The notes under the pieces are model-generated. The model was not told the origin of the DNA, did not search any database, and saw nothing but the letters and a program-made list of their open reading frames with translations. From NCBI GenBank assembly GCA_934667295.1, contig CAKULR010000032.1:1-11932 (forward strand): DNA of 11,932 nt. The letters run 5' to 3'. This stretch comes from an uncultured Kiritimatiellota bacterium. Its GTDB lineage: Bacteria > Verrucomicrobiota > Kiritimatiellia > RFP12 > UBA1067. Numbering within the stretch: position 1 is the first letter of the stretch; each line of letters starts with the position of its first letter. The translations under genes and the position numbers were made by a program. Positions 1 to 7,571 of the stretch are shown here, piece by piece.

Positions 1-338
1 CGGCGCGACGCACCGTCCTCGAAGCCTCGACGCGCCAATGGGGAGGTGAAGGCCTGGAGGCGGGAACGGACGAGGGGGAAGAGGATGGCTTCGAGGGCGT
101 GGCGGGCGGCGGCGTCCGCGAAGACGAGGGCGGCGAGCTTCGGGCGGTCCACCGCCCCGTCGGCGGCGAGGACGCCCGCGCCGAAGCGGGCGGCGATGGC
201 GGGAACCGCCGCGCCGCCGGGGGCCTCCAGTTCATGCACCACGTCGTCGGCATCGAGAAGACGAATGCCAAGTTCCCGGAGGAACTTGGCAAGCGTGGAC
301 TTCCCGCAGGCGATGCCGCCTGTGAGGACGATTTTCAT
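1..338 (-). CDS. coaE: Dephospho-CoA kinase, N-terminal part (cut by window edge)
   Basis: The enzyme phosphorylates the 3'-hydroxyl of dephospho-CoA with ATP, the last step of coenzyme A synthesis in the cytoplasm. The frame reads without a stop from ATG at 338 down to base 1, giving 112 of the roughly 200 codons usual for the family. The start is MKIVLTGGIACGKST, with a Walker A loop GGIACGKS at residues 7-14. Residues 29-36 (DADDVVHE) match the family's DAD-xxx-H/E signature for the dephospho-CoA site. A later RPKLAALVF stretch and a helical HALEAILFPLV segment also fit. The gene starts 5 bases after the secretin stop codon, so it is probably the last or a late gene of the pilus transcript. 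No strong Shine-Dalgarno is visible. The Walker loop has Ala-Cys where many homologues have Gly-Ser, which is tolerated. The C-terminal lid region lies outside the window. Confidence 0.9.
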   Translation of the reverse strand, partial: MKIVLTGGIACGKSTLAKFLRELGIRLLDADDVVHELEAPGGAAVPAIAARFGAGVLAADGAVDRPKLAALVFADAAARHALEAILFPLVRSRLQAFTSPLARRGFEDGASR

Positions 339-343
339 GGTCG

Positions 344-3300
344 CTACTTCGCTTCCGGCGCGGGCGTGGGCTTCGCATCCTTGTCGGAGGCCGATGTCGT
401 GTCGGCATCCTGGTTCTGGATGATCTGGCGACCGTTCGGATCGACGAGGCGCGCCGAGACGAAGATCAGGAGGTTGCGCTTGTTGGACCACTCGCTGCGG
501 CTGCGGAAGAGGCGCCCGACGAAGGGGATGTCCCCGAGGAAGGGAATCTTGTCCTCCATCGACTTGCGCTCCTCGGTGATGAGGCCGCCCATCACGATCG
601 TCGAACCGTTGTAGAGCGTGACGTGGGTGTTGATCGAGCGCTCCTTGAAGAAGGGCTGCTCCATCGGCACGGTGAACCAGTTCATGCTCTCGTCGCCGCT
701 CGCAAGCGCGAGGGTCTGGGCGGCGGACGACATGACGGCGGACATCGGAACCTTCATGCCGTAGTCCTTCCAGGTCGGCTCGGAGATGACCTTGGGCTCC
801 AGCGCGAGGTTGATGAGACCTTCCGGCGAGAGTTCGGGCGTCACCGTGAGGATCACGCCGACTTCCTGCGTCTCGAAGTTCTGGGGTTCGACCATCGGGA
901 GGATCTTGCCGTCGGAGCCGCCCGTCGTGCTGCCACTCACCGAACTCGACGAACCCGAGGAGGTGGACTGGATCGTCACGTCGTAGTCCTGCGGGAAGCG
1001 GTAGATCGTCACGACCTTGATCACGGCCTCGTTGCCGCTCTTCGTGACGACCTTCGGCGCGGAGAGGAGGTCCGTGTCGCTGCGCTGCGAGAGCATGTGC
1101 AGAATCATGGAGAGGTCGGCGTTTCCGAGGAAGGCGTTGATCTTCATGAACTTGTCGTTGGCGCTCGCCCCCTCGCCGGAGATGTGGTTGCCCTCCGTGC
1201 TCAGGTAGCGCATGCCCGTCTGGTAGGTGGAGCCGTCGATCGCGTTGATGCCGACGTTCTTGCCCGTCCTGGTGTATCCGGAAGACGGATATTGCTTGTA
1301 AACCGGTTCCGCATCCTTAAACCAGTTTTTTGACGTTTCCCCAGTACCGGCATTCCGCCAGTAATCGACAACCTTATTGCCATTACGATCCACCATGGCA
1401 TCACCGGCCTGATGCCAATTCCGACCCCATGCCGTTCCCTTTGTCGTCGTGCTGACATCGGTTACCGTACCGACGCCATCCACAAGCCCTGGCACCCGCG
1501 TCGTCGTGGTCGTCTCCGTCGCATTGAAGGCACCGTCCTTGAGGTTGAGGGCCTTCGCGAGCTTACCGCCCACGTTGAAGGAGTAGTCGCTGTTCAGCAG
1601 CCACTCGAAGCCGAGGGAGTTGAGGTCTTCCTGGGCGACTTCGACGAAGCGCGTCTCGATCTCGATCATCGACGGCGTGACGTTCAGTTCGTTGAGGGCG
1701 TCCTCCAGGATGGCGAGCTGGTCTTCCGTGTTCGTGACGCGCAGCTTGCCGACGGCCTTGATGTACTTGATGCGGGAGTTCTGCGGCCAGGTGACGCCGA
1801 GATCCTCGAAGTAGGCCTTCCACTGGTTCTCGGGGCTCTCGCCGCCCTCGTCGTCGCCACCGCCGCTGAAGTCGCCCGCCTTGCTGTCCTTGAGCGAGTT
1901 GGAGGCGTCGTTCATGCGGTCCACGAAGGACTCGACCACGGAGTAGGTGCGCGTGACGAGTTCGTCCGTCGTCATCGTCTTCGGCATCACCATCACGACC
2001 GAGCCCTGCACCTTGAACTTGTAGGCGGGCTTGCACACCTGGCAGACGAGCTTCAGGGCCTCGTGGAGGGAGATGTTCGACGCCGTCACGTTCGGGATGA
2101 CGGGGACGTCGCCCGCCGCATCGCCGCCCTCGTCGTCCGCAGCGGACGAGAACGCATTGTCGTTTCCACCCTTGGCCTTCGCGTCGTCCGCCGCACCGCC
2201 GTTGTTCGTCAGCACCTTGTCGAGCTGGAGGACGAAGTTGAAGCCGCGCTGGTCGACGGGGATCTCGGGACGGTCGTAGTCCTTCGACGCCTGGCGGAAG
2301 TAGTCAACCGCGTCGATGATCGTCGCCGGCGGACGGAAGGAGATCGACGGCAGCATCATCTCCTTCATGCGCTTCTCGATCGACTGCTCCACCGAACGCT
2401 CGCCGTCGCCGCCCAGCGGGGACTTCGCCGTGCCGCTCGAAACCGCCTTGAGGTCGGCGGAGTTCACCGCATACACCGGCCGCCACGCCGCGCCCACGTC
2501 GGCGATCATGCCCTTGCGCGTCGCCTCGCGTTCCTTGTCGATGATGAGTTCGCGCTTGCGCTGGATGCGGTCGCGGAGCGCAATCGCCTCCTCGTTGTAG
2601 GGATCGCTGCGCAGCACGAGATCCACCTGGTCGAGCGCGTTCGCGAGGTCCGCCACGGCGAGGTACTGGGCGGAGAGGCGGATGCGCCTGCGGATCGTGT
2701 CGCGGTCCTTCTTGTAGTCCGCGTCGTTCCGGCGGTGCTTGATGTCGGAGACGTCGGTCTCGGCCTCCTGCACGGACTCGGCCTTCAGCGACTCCAGGAA
2801 CGACCCGGCGAGCGGATGGCGCTCGGCCAGCGCCTCCTTCGCGTAGACCTCGGCGTGTTCGCGGTCACCTTCCTTGAGCGCCTGCTTCGCCGCACGGTAC
2901 TTCGCCTCGGCCATGCCCTGGCGGCACTCCCTGCGCCACTGCGCCGCATCCTCGCGGTCGCTCAGGTGCGCAAGGGCGAAACGGTACTGCTTGAACGCCG
3001 TCTCCCAGTCGCGCGCCTCCATCGCGGCCCGCGCCACGCCAAGCTCCTTGTTGGCCTGGGCGTCGAGCGCCTGGCGGCGCAGCGTCTCCGTCGCGACGAG
3101 ATCGCTGATGAGCGCGGCATCCTTGTTGACGGGCTCCACCACCGGCTCGATCTTGTTCTGGGCAGGCTTCTGCTCAGCCACCGGCTTTTCAGTTTCGGCG
3201 GGCTTTTCTTCCGCCTCCTTTTCGGCCTCGGCAACCTTCGCCTCTTCGGCGGGCTTCGCCTCCGTCGGCTTTCCGGCCGCGGCAACTTTCGCTTCCTCGG

Positions 3301-3571
3301 CAGGCTTCTGCTCGGCGGCGGGCTTTTCTTCCTCCACCGACTTCTCGGCCGCAGCGGGCTTCTCCTCGGCGACGGCCTTCTCCGCCTCCTTCTTCTCCGG
3401 GGCCGGCTTCGGGGCCTCAGGAGCGGGCTTGGCGGGCTCCTCCTTCTTCGCTGACGGGGTGTCAAGGTCGCCGAGAAGATCGTCCAGGTCGTTCTGTGCA
3501 ACGGCGCTCGTTGCAAGGACCAGCGAAACACAGGCGGCGCCCAAAGCGGCAAACGTATTTTTGGCTCTCAT
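344..3571 (-). CDS. pilQ: PilQ-like outer-membrane secretin, Amuc_1098 family
   Basis: This 1075-aa secretin would form the multimeric outer-membrane pore of a type IV pilus or related system. Residues 1-26 are a signal peptide with a likely AVA-Q cleavage site. Residues 40-145 are a low-complexity Pro/Ala/Glu/Lys linker with repeated EEKPA and EQKPA units. Residues 155-350 look helical and TPR-like. Residues 406-530 carry STN/N0-like segments (SFRPPATIIDAVDYF and later LHEALKLVCQVC). Residues 535-640 resemble a secretin N1 domain. The secretin core runs from about 637 to 1045 and ends with the hallmark VMGGLITEERKSMEDKIPFLG (992-1012) and IPFVGRLFRS. Typical PilQ proteins are 700-900 aa; the excess comes from the N-terminal linker, the helical part and a loop near 680-800. 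No AMIN domain is apparent. The start is supported by AAGGAG at 3580-3585, eight bases upstream. It lies last in a pilMNOPQ-like order and is followed by coaE. The Amuc_1098 assignment comes from synteny plus remembered family traits, not from a search. Confidence 0.9.
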   Translation of the reverse strand: MRAKNTFAALGAACVSLVLATSAVAQNDLDDLLGDLDTPSAKKEEPAKPAPEAPKPAPEKKEAEKAVAEEKPAAAEKSVEEEKPAAEQKPAEEAKVAAAGKPTEAKPAEEAKVAEAEKEAEEKPAETEKPVAEQKPAQNKIEPVVEPVNKDAALISDLVATETLRRQALDAQANKELGVARAAMEARDWETAFKQYRFALAHLSDREDAAQWRRECRQGMAEAKYRAAKQALKEGDREHAEVYAKEALAERHPLAGSFLESLKAESVQEAETDVSDIKHRRNDADYKKDRDTIRRRIRLSAQYLAVADLANALDQVDLVLRSDPYNEEAIALRDRIQRKRELIIDKEREATRKGMIADVGAAWRPVYAVNSADLKAVSSGTAKSPLGGDGERSVEQSIEKRMKEMMLPSISFRPPATIIDAVDYFRQASKDYDRPEIPVDQRGFNFVLQLDKVLTNNGGAADDAKAKGGNDNAFSSAADDEGGDAAGDVPVIPNVTASNISLHEALKLVCQVCKPAYKFKVQGSVVMVMPKTMTTDELVTRTYSVVESFVDRMNDASNSLKDSKAGDFSGGGDDEGGESPENQWKAYFEDLGVTWPQNSRIKYIKAVGKLRVTNTEDQLAILEDALNELNVTPSMIEIETRFVEVAQEDLNSLGFEWLLNSDYSFNVGGKLAKALNLKDGAFNATETTTTTRVPGLVDGVGTVTDVSTTTKGTAWGRNWHQAGDAMVDRNGNKVVDYWRNAGTGETSKNWFKDAEPVYKQYPSSGYTRTGKNVGINAIDGSTYQTGMRYLSTEGNHISGEGASANDKFMKINAFLGNADLSMILHMLSQRSDTDLLSAPKVVTKSGNEAVIKVVTIYRFPQDYDVTIQSTSSGSSSSVSGSTTGGSDGKILPMVEPQNFETQEVGVILTVTPELSPEGLINLALEPKVISEPTWKDYGMKVPMSAVMSSAAQTLALASGDESMNWFTVPMEQPFFKERSINTHVTLYNGSTIVMGGLITEERKSMEDKIPFLGDIPFVGRLFRSRSEWSNKRNLLIFVSARLVDPNGRQIIQNQDADTTSASDKDAKPTPAPEAK

Positions 3572-3579
3572 CGAGGATG

Positions 3580-3585
3580 CTCCTT
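3580..3585 (-). promoter_or_regulatory. Shine-Dalgarno of the secretin gene
   Basis: The minus strand reads AAGGAG eight bases before the ATG at 3571. It fixes the start that gives an intact signal peptide. Confidence 0.75.
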
Positions 3586-3597
3586 AAAGGTCTCTAA

Positions 3598-3627
3598 ATG
3601 ATACCCCATTCTGGGGGGGAGAATCAA
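3598..3627 (-). promoter_or_regulatory. Candidate sigma-70-like promoter for the secretin gene
   Basis: Read on the minus strand, TTGATT (3622-3627) and TATCAT (3598-3603) are separated by 18 bases. They match the -35 and -10 consensus at 4 and 5 of 6 positions. Transcription would start near 3591, leaving a leader of about 20 bases that contains the AAGGAG site. The promoter fills the only sizeable gap (59 bp) between the PilP-position gene and the secretin. It suggests that the secretin, and probably coaE, can be transcribed independently. The spacer contains a C7 run and a short CCCCA/TGGGG inverted repeat. Promoter preferences of this phylum are not known to me, so this is a pattern match only. 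Confidence 0.4.
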
Positions 3628-3630
3628 GTC

Positions 3631-4728
3631 TCAACGCACGGTTTTTTCTTTTTTTGTTTGAAGGTCGCGGATCGTCACTTCACAGCCGCCGTTCACGCCC
3701 TTGAGCTTCGTCACGCGGTACGTGCGGTCGCCCAGGGTGAATTCGGTGCCTTCCGAAACGGTCAGGTCGCGTCCCTCGCCACGGTTGTAGCGCAGCTGCG
3801 CCTGTGATTCCACCGCGACCGTGCGCTCATCGATGCGGATCTTGAGCGTCTTGCCGTCGCTCTTGCGCCGCACGTCAACCGTCGAGACGTCGACGGGAAC
3901 CTTCATCTTGGTGCCGGGGCGCAGACGGAGTTCTTCCCTTTGCTCGTATGCCTCGACGGTCCAGCCGGACTTCCAGGCGTTCTTGCCCTCGCCGCAGATC
4001 TCCTCGTGCAGCTTCACGGAGACCTTGGCGTCGAAGCCCTTCACGCCGTGGCGCAGGAAGGTGAAGCGGTGTCCGCCGGGGATGGGCGTGACGGCATTGA
4101 AGTAGAACGGCAGCGTCGTCTGGCGGATGCCGCCGGAGACCGTGACCGAATCGAGGTAGTCGGGGTGGGACTTCGGATCGCGCGGATCCGTGCCAGCCTG
4201 ATACTCCTCCAGGTTCGTGAAGCCGTCCCCGTCGGCGTCCTTCGCCGCGTCCGAGGGATCGTTCGGGTTGAAGCCGTACTTCTTCTCCCAGTCGTTCGGC
4301 ATGCCGTCGTGGTCGGTATCGACCTCGACCTTCACGACGGCCTGGTGGGCGCCGCAGAAGGGGCAGACCTCGCAGTCGGCGGGAATCGGCTTCCCGCACG
4401 CCTTCTTCTTCGAGGACGGATCGCCCTGACGGCACAGCACGCGCCGCTCGCTCGCGAGGAAGTTCGCCTTCTTGGGATCGACCGCCTCAAGCTGGGGCGG
4501 CGTCTTCGCGCTGCGGAAGACCTTCTGCAGCGCACCGAGATCGACCGGCGCCACGCCTTCGTGCGCGGGCTGCATGGCGTTCAGCGACTGGGCGTAGGCA
4601 TCGGCGTTTTCCGTGTCCCCCATCTTCAGCGCGAGCAGCGCACCCGCCGCGGCGAGCGCCAGCACGCCGAAGAGCATGACAAGCCAGTCCCAATGCGCCG
4701 CAAGGAAATTCTGCCTGGAGACGCTCAT
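3631..4728 (-). CDS. Amuc_1099-family pilus-system protein with Cys cluster and T3-like calcium loops (PilP position)
   Basis: This 365-aa protein has a short cytoplasmic N-terminus and one membrane segment at about residues 14-34, so the rest should be periplasmic. Residues 99-125 contain five cysteines (99, 111, 119, 122, 125); C111, C119 and the C122-PF-C125-G knuckle resemble a zinc ribbon. Residues 137-190 hold two Asp-rich loops, DTDHDGMPNDWE and DADGDGFTNLEE, followed by YQAGTDPRD. This is the thrombospondin type 3-like calcium-binding pattern. The rest looks beta-rich, and the final 45 residues (FTLGDRTYRVTKLKGVNGG onward) could be a small PilP/GspC-like beta domain. Gene position between the PilO-like and PilQ-like genes matches pilP, whose product links the inner-membrane complex to the secretin. 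Its ATG overlaps the previous stop codon by 4 bp (ATGA). The role as a PilP equivalent is inference. The family name rests on synteny and the N-terminal layout. Confidence 0.8.
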   Translation of the reverse strand: MSVSRQNFLAAHWDWLVMLFGVLALAAAGALLALKMGDTENADAYAQSLNAMQPAHEGVAPVDLGALQKVFRSAKTPPQLEAVDPKKANFLASERRVLCRQGDPSSKKKACGKPIPADCEVCPFCGAHQAVVKVEVDTDHDGMPNDWEKKYGFNPNDPSDAAKDADGDGFTNLEEYQAGTDPRDPKSHPDYLDSVTVSGGIRQTTLPFYFNAVTPIPGGHRFTFLRHGVKGFDAKVSVKLHEEICGEGKNAWKSGWTVEAYEQREELRLRPGTKMKVPVDVSTVDVRRKSDGKTLKIRIDERTVAVESQAQLRYNRGEGRDLTVSEGTEFTLGDRTYRVTKLKGVNGGCEVTIRDLQTKKEKTVR

Positions 4729-5801
4729 TTTCCATCCCCCTTCTTCTCCGCCGTCGGCTTCGCCGCCTCGGGCTCGGGCTTTGCCTCGGTCGCCGCGTCC
4801 TCTGCGGACGGCGCCGTCGCAGCCGCCCGGCCGAAGTCGCGGACCTCAAGCGTGAAATTCACCTGGATCGGTGCGTCGAGTTCGGGATCGACCACCAGCG
4901 GGTTGACCGCCGCCTCCGCGCCGCCCTGCGACGCATCCGCCGCCACGGGCGCACCCCGGCGTCCGCGCCGACCGGCGGCGCCACGGCCGGACGCCTTCTG
5001 GTTCTTCGCGTTCTCCACGGCGTTCAGATGCTCCACAATCATGTCGGCCGTCTCGCGGAAGGAGAGGTTCTTCACCGTCATGAAACGCGGGCTGGCGGTC
5101 AGCCGGTTCAGCACGGCCACGAGCGCCGCCGGACGGGCCGTGAACTCGAACGCATAGGCGAGGCAGGTCTCCTGCGGGGCGTCGGCCTCCGTGCCGGCGC
5201 CCTTCTTCGCCTTGGCCGGGCGGCGCGCACCGTCATCCTCCTCCTCGTCGGAGGCGGGCTTTTTCTCGATGCGCTGGATGGCCTTGACCTCCAATACGCC
5301 GACCTCCGCGAACATGTCGACGACCCGGGCGATCGTGTCGAGCTGCACCGCGAGGCGCGGCACGTCCTGCTCCTGGGGCAGCACGCCGCCCTCGCCCAGA
5401 TACTGCTCGAAGCCGAAGAGGAAGGTCGGGGCCGCGATCCTGCCGTCCACGCCGCCCGCGAGCGACGCGAGGCGCCGCACTTCCCGCTGGAGGCGCTGCT
5501 TGAAGATTGGCGGCAACTCGACGGGGAAGACCTTGTCGCCGCGTGCGGCGAGCGCGAGCGCCGACTCGTACCAGTCCGTGTAGCTCACCTTGTTCGACAC
5601 GACGGAATCGAGCGAGCGCTTCGACGGGAACACCGCCGCCTCGTAGTGGCTCCGGAAGCCGCCCACGTCGGCCTCCAGCGCCGCCTCGGCCTCGCACCGG
5701 CCGTCCCAGGCCAGGTACACGCCAAAGCCCAGGCCGCCCGCGCACAGCACGAACACGCCCGCGCCGACCATGCCCAGCATCTGCTGCTTCGAAAGACTCA
5801 T
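4725..5801 (-). CDS. Amuc_1100-family PilO-like pilus protein
   Basis: This 358-aa protein has one membrane segment (about residues 9-31) after a short N-terminus. A coiled or helical stretch follows (about 32-115), then mixed alpha/beta periplasmic segments, as in PilO. It shows the general course of Amuc_1100: an F-G-F-E-Q-Y-L segment near 129-135, a helix LAVQLDTIARVVDMFAEVGV around 150-169, and an acidic linker at 184-190. A second ferredoxin-like half begins at TCLAYAFEF. Residues 270-285 are an unusual Arg/Gly/Ala stretch and the C-terminal 35 residues are Ala/Glu/Lys-rich. The ATG at 5801 is preferred over longer in-frame readings to the right because it overlaps the PilM-PilN stop as ATGA, has GAGGAA nearby, and the upstream extension reads out of frame through pilM. 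Amuc_1100 of Akkermansia is a surface-associated, TLR2-signalling protein. Whether that activity is shared here cannot be judged from sequence. Confidence 0.82.
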   Translation of the reverse strand: MSLSKQQMLGMVGAGVFVLCAGGLGFGVYLAWDGRCEAEAALEADVGGFRSHYEAAVFPSKRSLDSVVSNKVSYTDWYESALALAARGDKVFPVELPPIFKQRLQREVRRLASLAGGVDGRIAAPTFLFGFEQYLGEGGVLPQEQDVPRLAVQLDTIARVVDMFAEVGVLEVKAIQRIEKKPASDEEEDDGARRPAKAKKGAGTEADAPQETCLAYAFEFTARPAALVAVLNRLTASPRFMTVKNLSFRETADMIVEHLNAVENAKNQKASGRGAAGRRGRRGAPVAADASQGGAEAAVNPLVVDPELDAPIQVNFTLEVRDFGRAAATAPSAEDAATEAKPEPEAAKPTAEKKGDGK

Positions 5802-7537
5802 TTCCTCTTCCCCGCCTTTCCATTGCGTCCGGCGGCCTTCCCCGCAGGCGCAGCCGACGGAGCCGACGCCAGGGCCATCTGGATCGAGAACTCCGAAAGG
5901 CATTCCTTGACTTCCTTCTGCGCGACGATCTTCACGGAATCCGGCACGAACGCCGCGCTCTTCTTCAGCGCGTCCTCCACGATCTTCGACGCGGTCGTCA
6001 CCTTGCCGCCGTGCGCGTCGGACCAGGTCTTCTCGACCTTGGCCATCGCGTCGCGCCAGCCGCGCACGGTCACGCGCACGCCCTCGCGTCCCTCCGGGTC
6101 GTCCTTCGGGGCGGGAATGACCGTCCACTCGGTGATCCACATGCCGGGCACCAGGCTCCCGCGCACGGCACGCACGCGCTGGAGCGCGGCCGAGCGGTCC
6201 CACAGGAGGCGCTGGAACGCCTCGCACTTCTCGCGCTCGGCGGCGACGGCCTGCTGTTCCTTCGCGATCCGCTGCTTGAACTCGTTCAGCTTCTTGCCGG
6301 ACGTGATCTGCCGGACACACTCGACCTTCTCCTGCACGGCGGCCTCGCCGTGGCGCTCCGTCAGCCACAGGCAGCCGAGCGCGGCCAGGAACGCGACGCC
6401 GCCCACGGCGAGGAACGGCACGCGCTTCAGCGCACGCGCCTCCTCCACCAGCTCCGGCGGCATCAGGTTGATCGCGATCCACGCGGCGTCCATGCCGCGC
6501 AGCGCAAGGCCCACGCTCTCGGTGAGCGTGAACGCATCGGCCTCCAGCGCGGCGCGGTCGACCTTCGGCCCGAAGCCGACCTTCCCGAACGGATTCAGGA
6601 AGGCGACCTCGACCTGCAGGGACTCCATGAAGAACTGGTCCAGCTGCGGCAGGCGCGCGCTGCCGCCCGTGAGGAAGAGGCGGCTCGGGGCGCTGCCGCC
6701 CTGCTGCGAGCGGTAGAAGTTGATCGAGCGCGAGATCTCGGCGTGGAGGCGCGTGAGGACCGTGCGGATCACCTTCGAGACGCGGTCGGACACCTCGTCC
6801 TCGTCCTCCGTCACGCCGCCGAGCGAGACGTAGCCGCGTTCGAGCTTGAGCTGTTCGGCCTCCTCGAAGGAACACCCGAACGTCTGCGCGATGTCCTTCG
6901 TGATGAGGTTGCCGGCGACGGGGATCGAGCGGTTGTAGATCTTCTCGTCTTCGAGGATGATCAGGTTCGTCGTCTTCGAGCCGATGTCGAGGATGACCGA
7001 GCAGCCCGTCAGGCCGGGGTGGGCGAACTTGAGCGCGTTGCAGATCGCCATCGGCGAAACGTCGACGACCTGGGGCTTGAGGCCCGCGCCGCGCACGGCG
7101 TCCGTGACGGCGCGCACGGCCTCCAGCTTCGCCGCGACGATGATCGCCGCGTTCTCGCCGTCCGCCGTCGTGCCGAGGAACTGGTGGTCGCTCACGATCT
7201 CGTCGATCGGGAACGGCACGTTCTGCTCGATCTCATAGCGCACGAGCTGTTCGAGCTTCGCCGCGTCGCCGATGGCCGGGAACTTCGCGAAGCGCGGGAA
7301 CACCGGCTGCCCGCCCAGCGACACGACGAGCGGGGCGGGGCGGATGCCCGTCTCGCGCATGATCTGGTGGAGGACGGACGGCAGGGCCGCCGCGATCGAG
7401 CCGGGGTCGTTGACGTCGACGGCCTGGAGCTCGCCGCTGCCGTAGGCGGTGAGCGTGGGGTTCCGCTTCCCGCTCAGCGCGTACTCGGCGAGCAGCGCCT
7501 TGGACGCCCCGATGTTGAGAGTGAGGATCTTTGCCAT
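5798..7537 (-). CDS. pilM: PilM-like actin-fold ATPase fused to a PilN-like membrane domain (Amuc_1101 family)
   Basis: The 579-aa product combines two pilus-assembly subunits. Residues 1-350 are PilM: phosphate-1 motif LNIGASKALLAEY (6-18), phosphate-2 motif VILDIGSKTTNLIILE (181-196), and an adenosine-site motif LFLTGGSARLPQL (287-299). A typical VRYEIEQNVPFPIDEIV segment lies at about 99-115. Residues 354-579 resemble PilN: INLMPPEL at 356-363 matches the INLLP box by which PilN docks on PilM. It is followed by a membrane span at about 373-393, a coiled-coil region (400-460) and a periplasmic alpha/beta part. PilM and PilN are usually separate proteins of about 350 and 200 aa; the lengths here add up to a fusion. 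The last 20 residues are Ala/Gly/Lys/Arg-rich. GGAAGG at 7544-7549 precedes the start. The gene follows the Amuc_1102-like gene by 34 bp and overlaps the next gene by 4 bp. It would form the cytoplasmic and inner-membrane base of the alignment complex. Confidence 0.9.
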   Translation of the reverse strand: MAKILTLNIGASKALLAEYALSGKRNPTLTAYGSGELQAVDVNDPGSIAAALPSVLHQIMRETGIRPAPLVVSLGGQPVFPRFAKFPAIGDAAKLEQLVRYEIEQNVPFPIDEIVSDHQFLGTTADGENAAIIVAAKLEAVRAVTDAVRGAGLKPQVVDVSPMAICNALKFAHPGLTGCSVILDIGSKTTNLIILEDEKIYNRSIPVAGNLITKDIAQTFGCSFEEAEQLKLERGYVSLGGVTEDEDEVSDRVSKVIRTVLTRLHAEISRSINFYRSQQGGSAPSRLFLTGGSARLPQLDQFFMESLQVEVAFLNPFGKVGFGPKVDRAALEADAFTLTESVGLALRGMDAAWIAINLMPPELVEEARALKRVPFLAVGGVAFLAALGCLWLTERHGEAAVQEKVECVRQITSGKKLNEFKQRIAKEQQAVAAEREKCEAFQRLLWDRSAALQRVRAVRGSLVPGMWITEWTVIPAPKDDPEGREGVRVTVRGWRDAMAKVEKTWSDAHGGKVTTASKIVEDALKKSAAFVPDSVKIVAQKEVKECLSEFSIQMALASAPSAAPAGKAAGRNGKAGKRK

Positions 7538-7571
7538 GTTGGACCTTCCACGAAGCTGTGGGGGAGACGGA

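Noticed and set aside
1412..3454. Long open frame on the plus strand opposite the secretin gene
   Set aside because: It is an Arg/Leu/Val/His-rich reading of the complement of a GC-rich gene with no domain, while the minus-strand frame has a signal peptide and secretin motifs.
3604..3616. Terminator hairpin CCCCA-TTC-TGGGG before the secretin
   Set aside because: The stem is only 5 bp, no U-run follows on the transcript strand, and the sequence is better explained as the spacer of a candidate promoter.
4725..6875. A longer 716-residue version of the Amuc_1100-like protein
   Set aside because: The added N-terminal half is an out-of-frame reading of pilM, Arg/Gly-rich and without motif. The ATG at 5801 has an ATGA overlap and places the membrane segment at the N-terminus.
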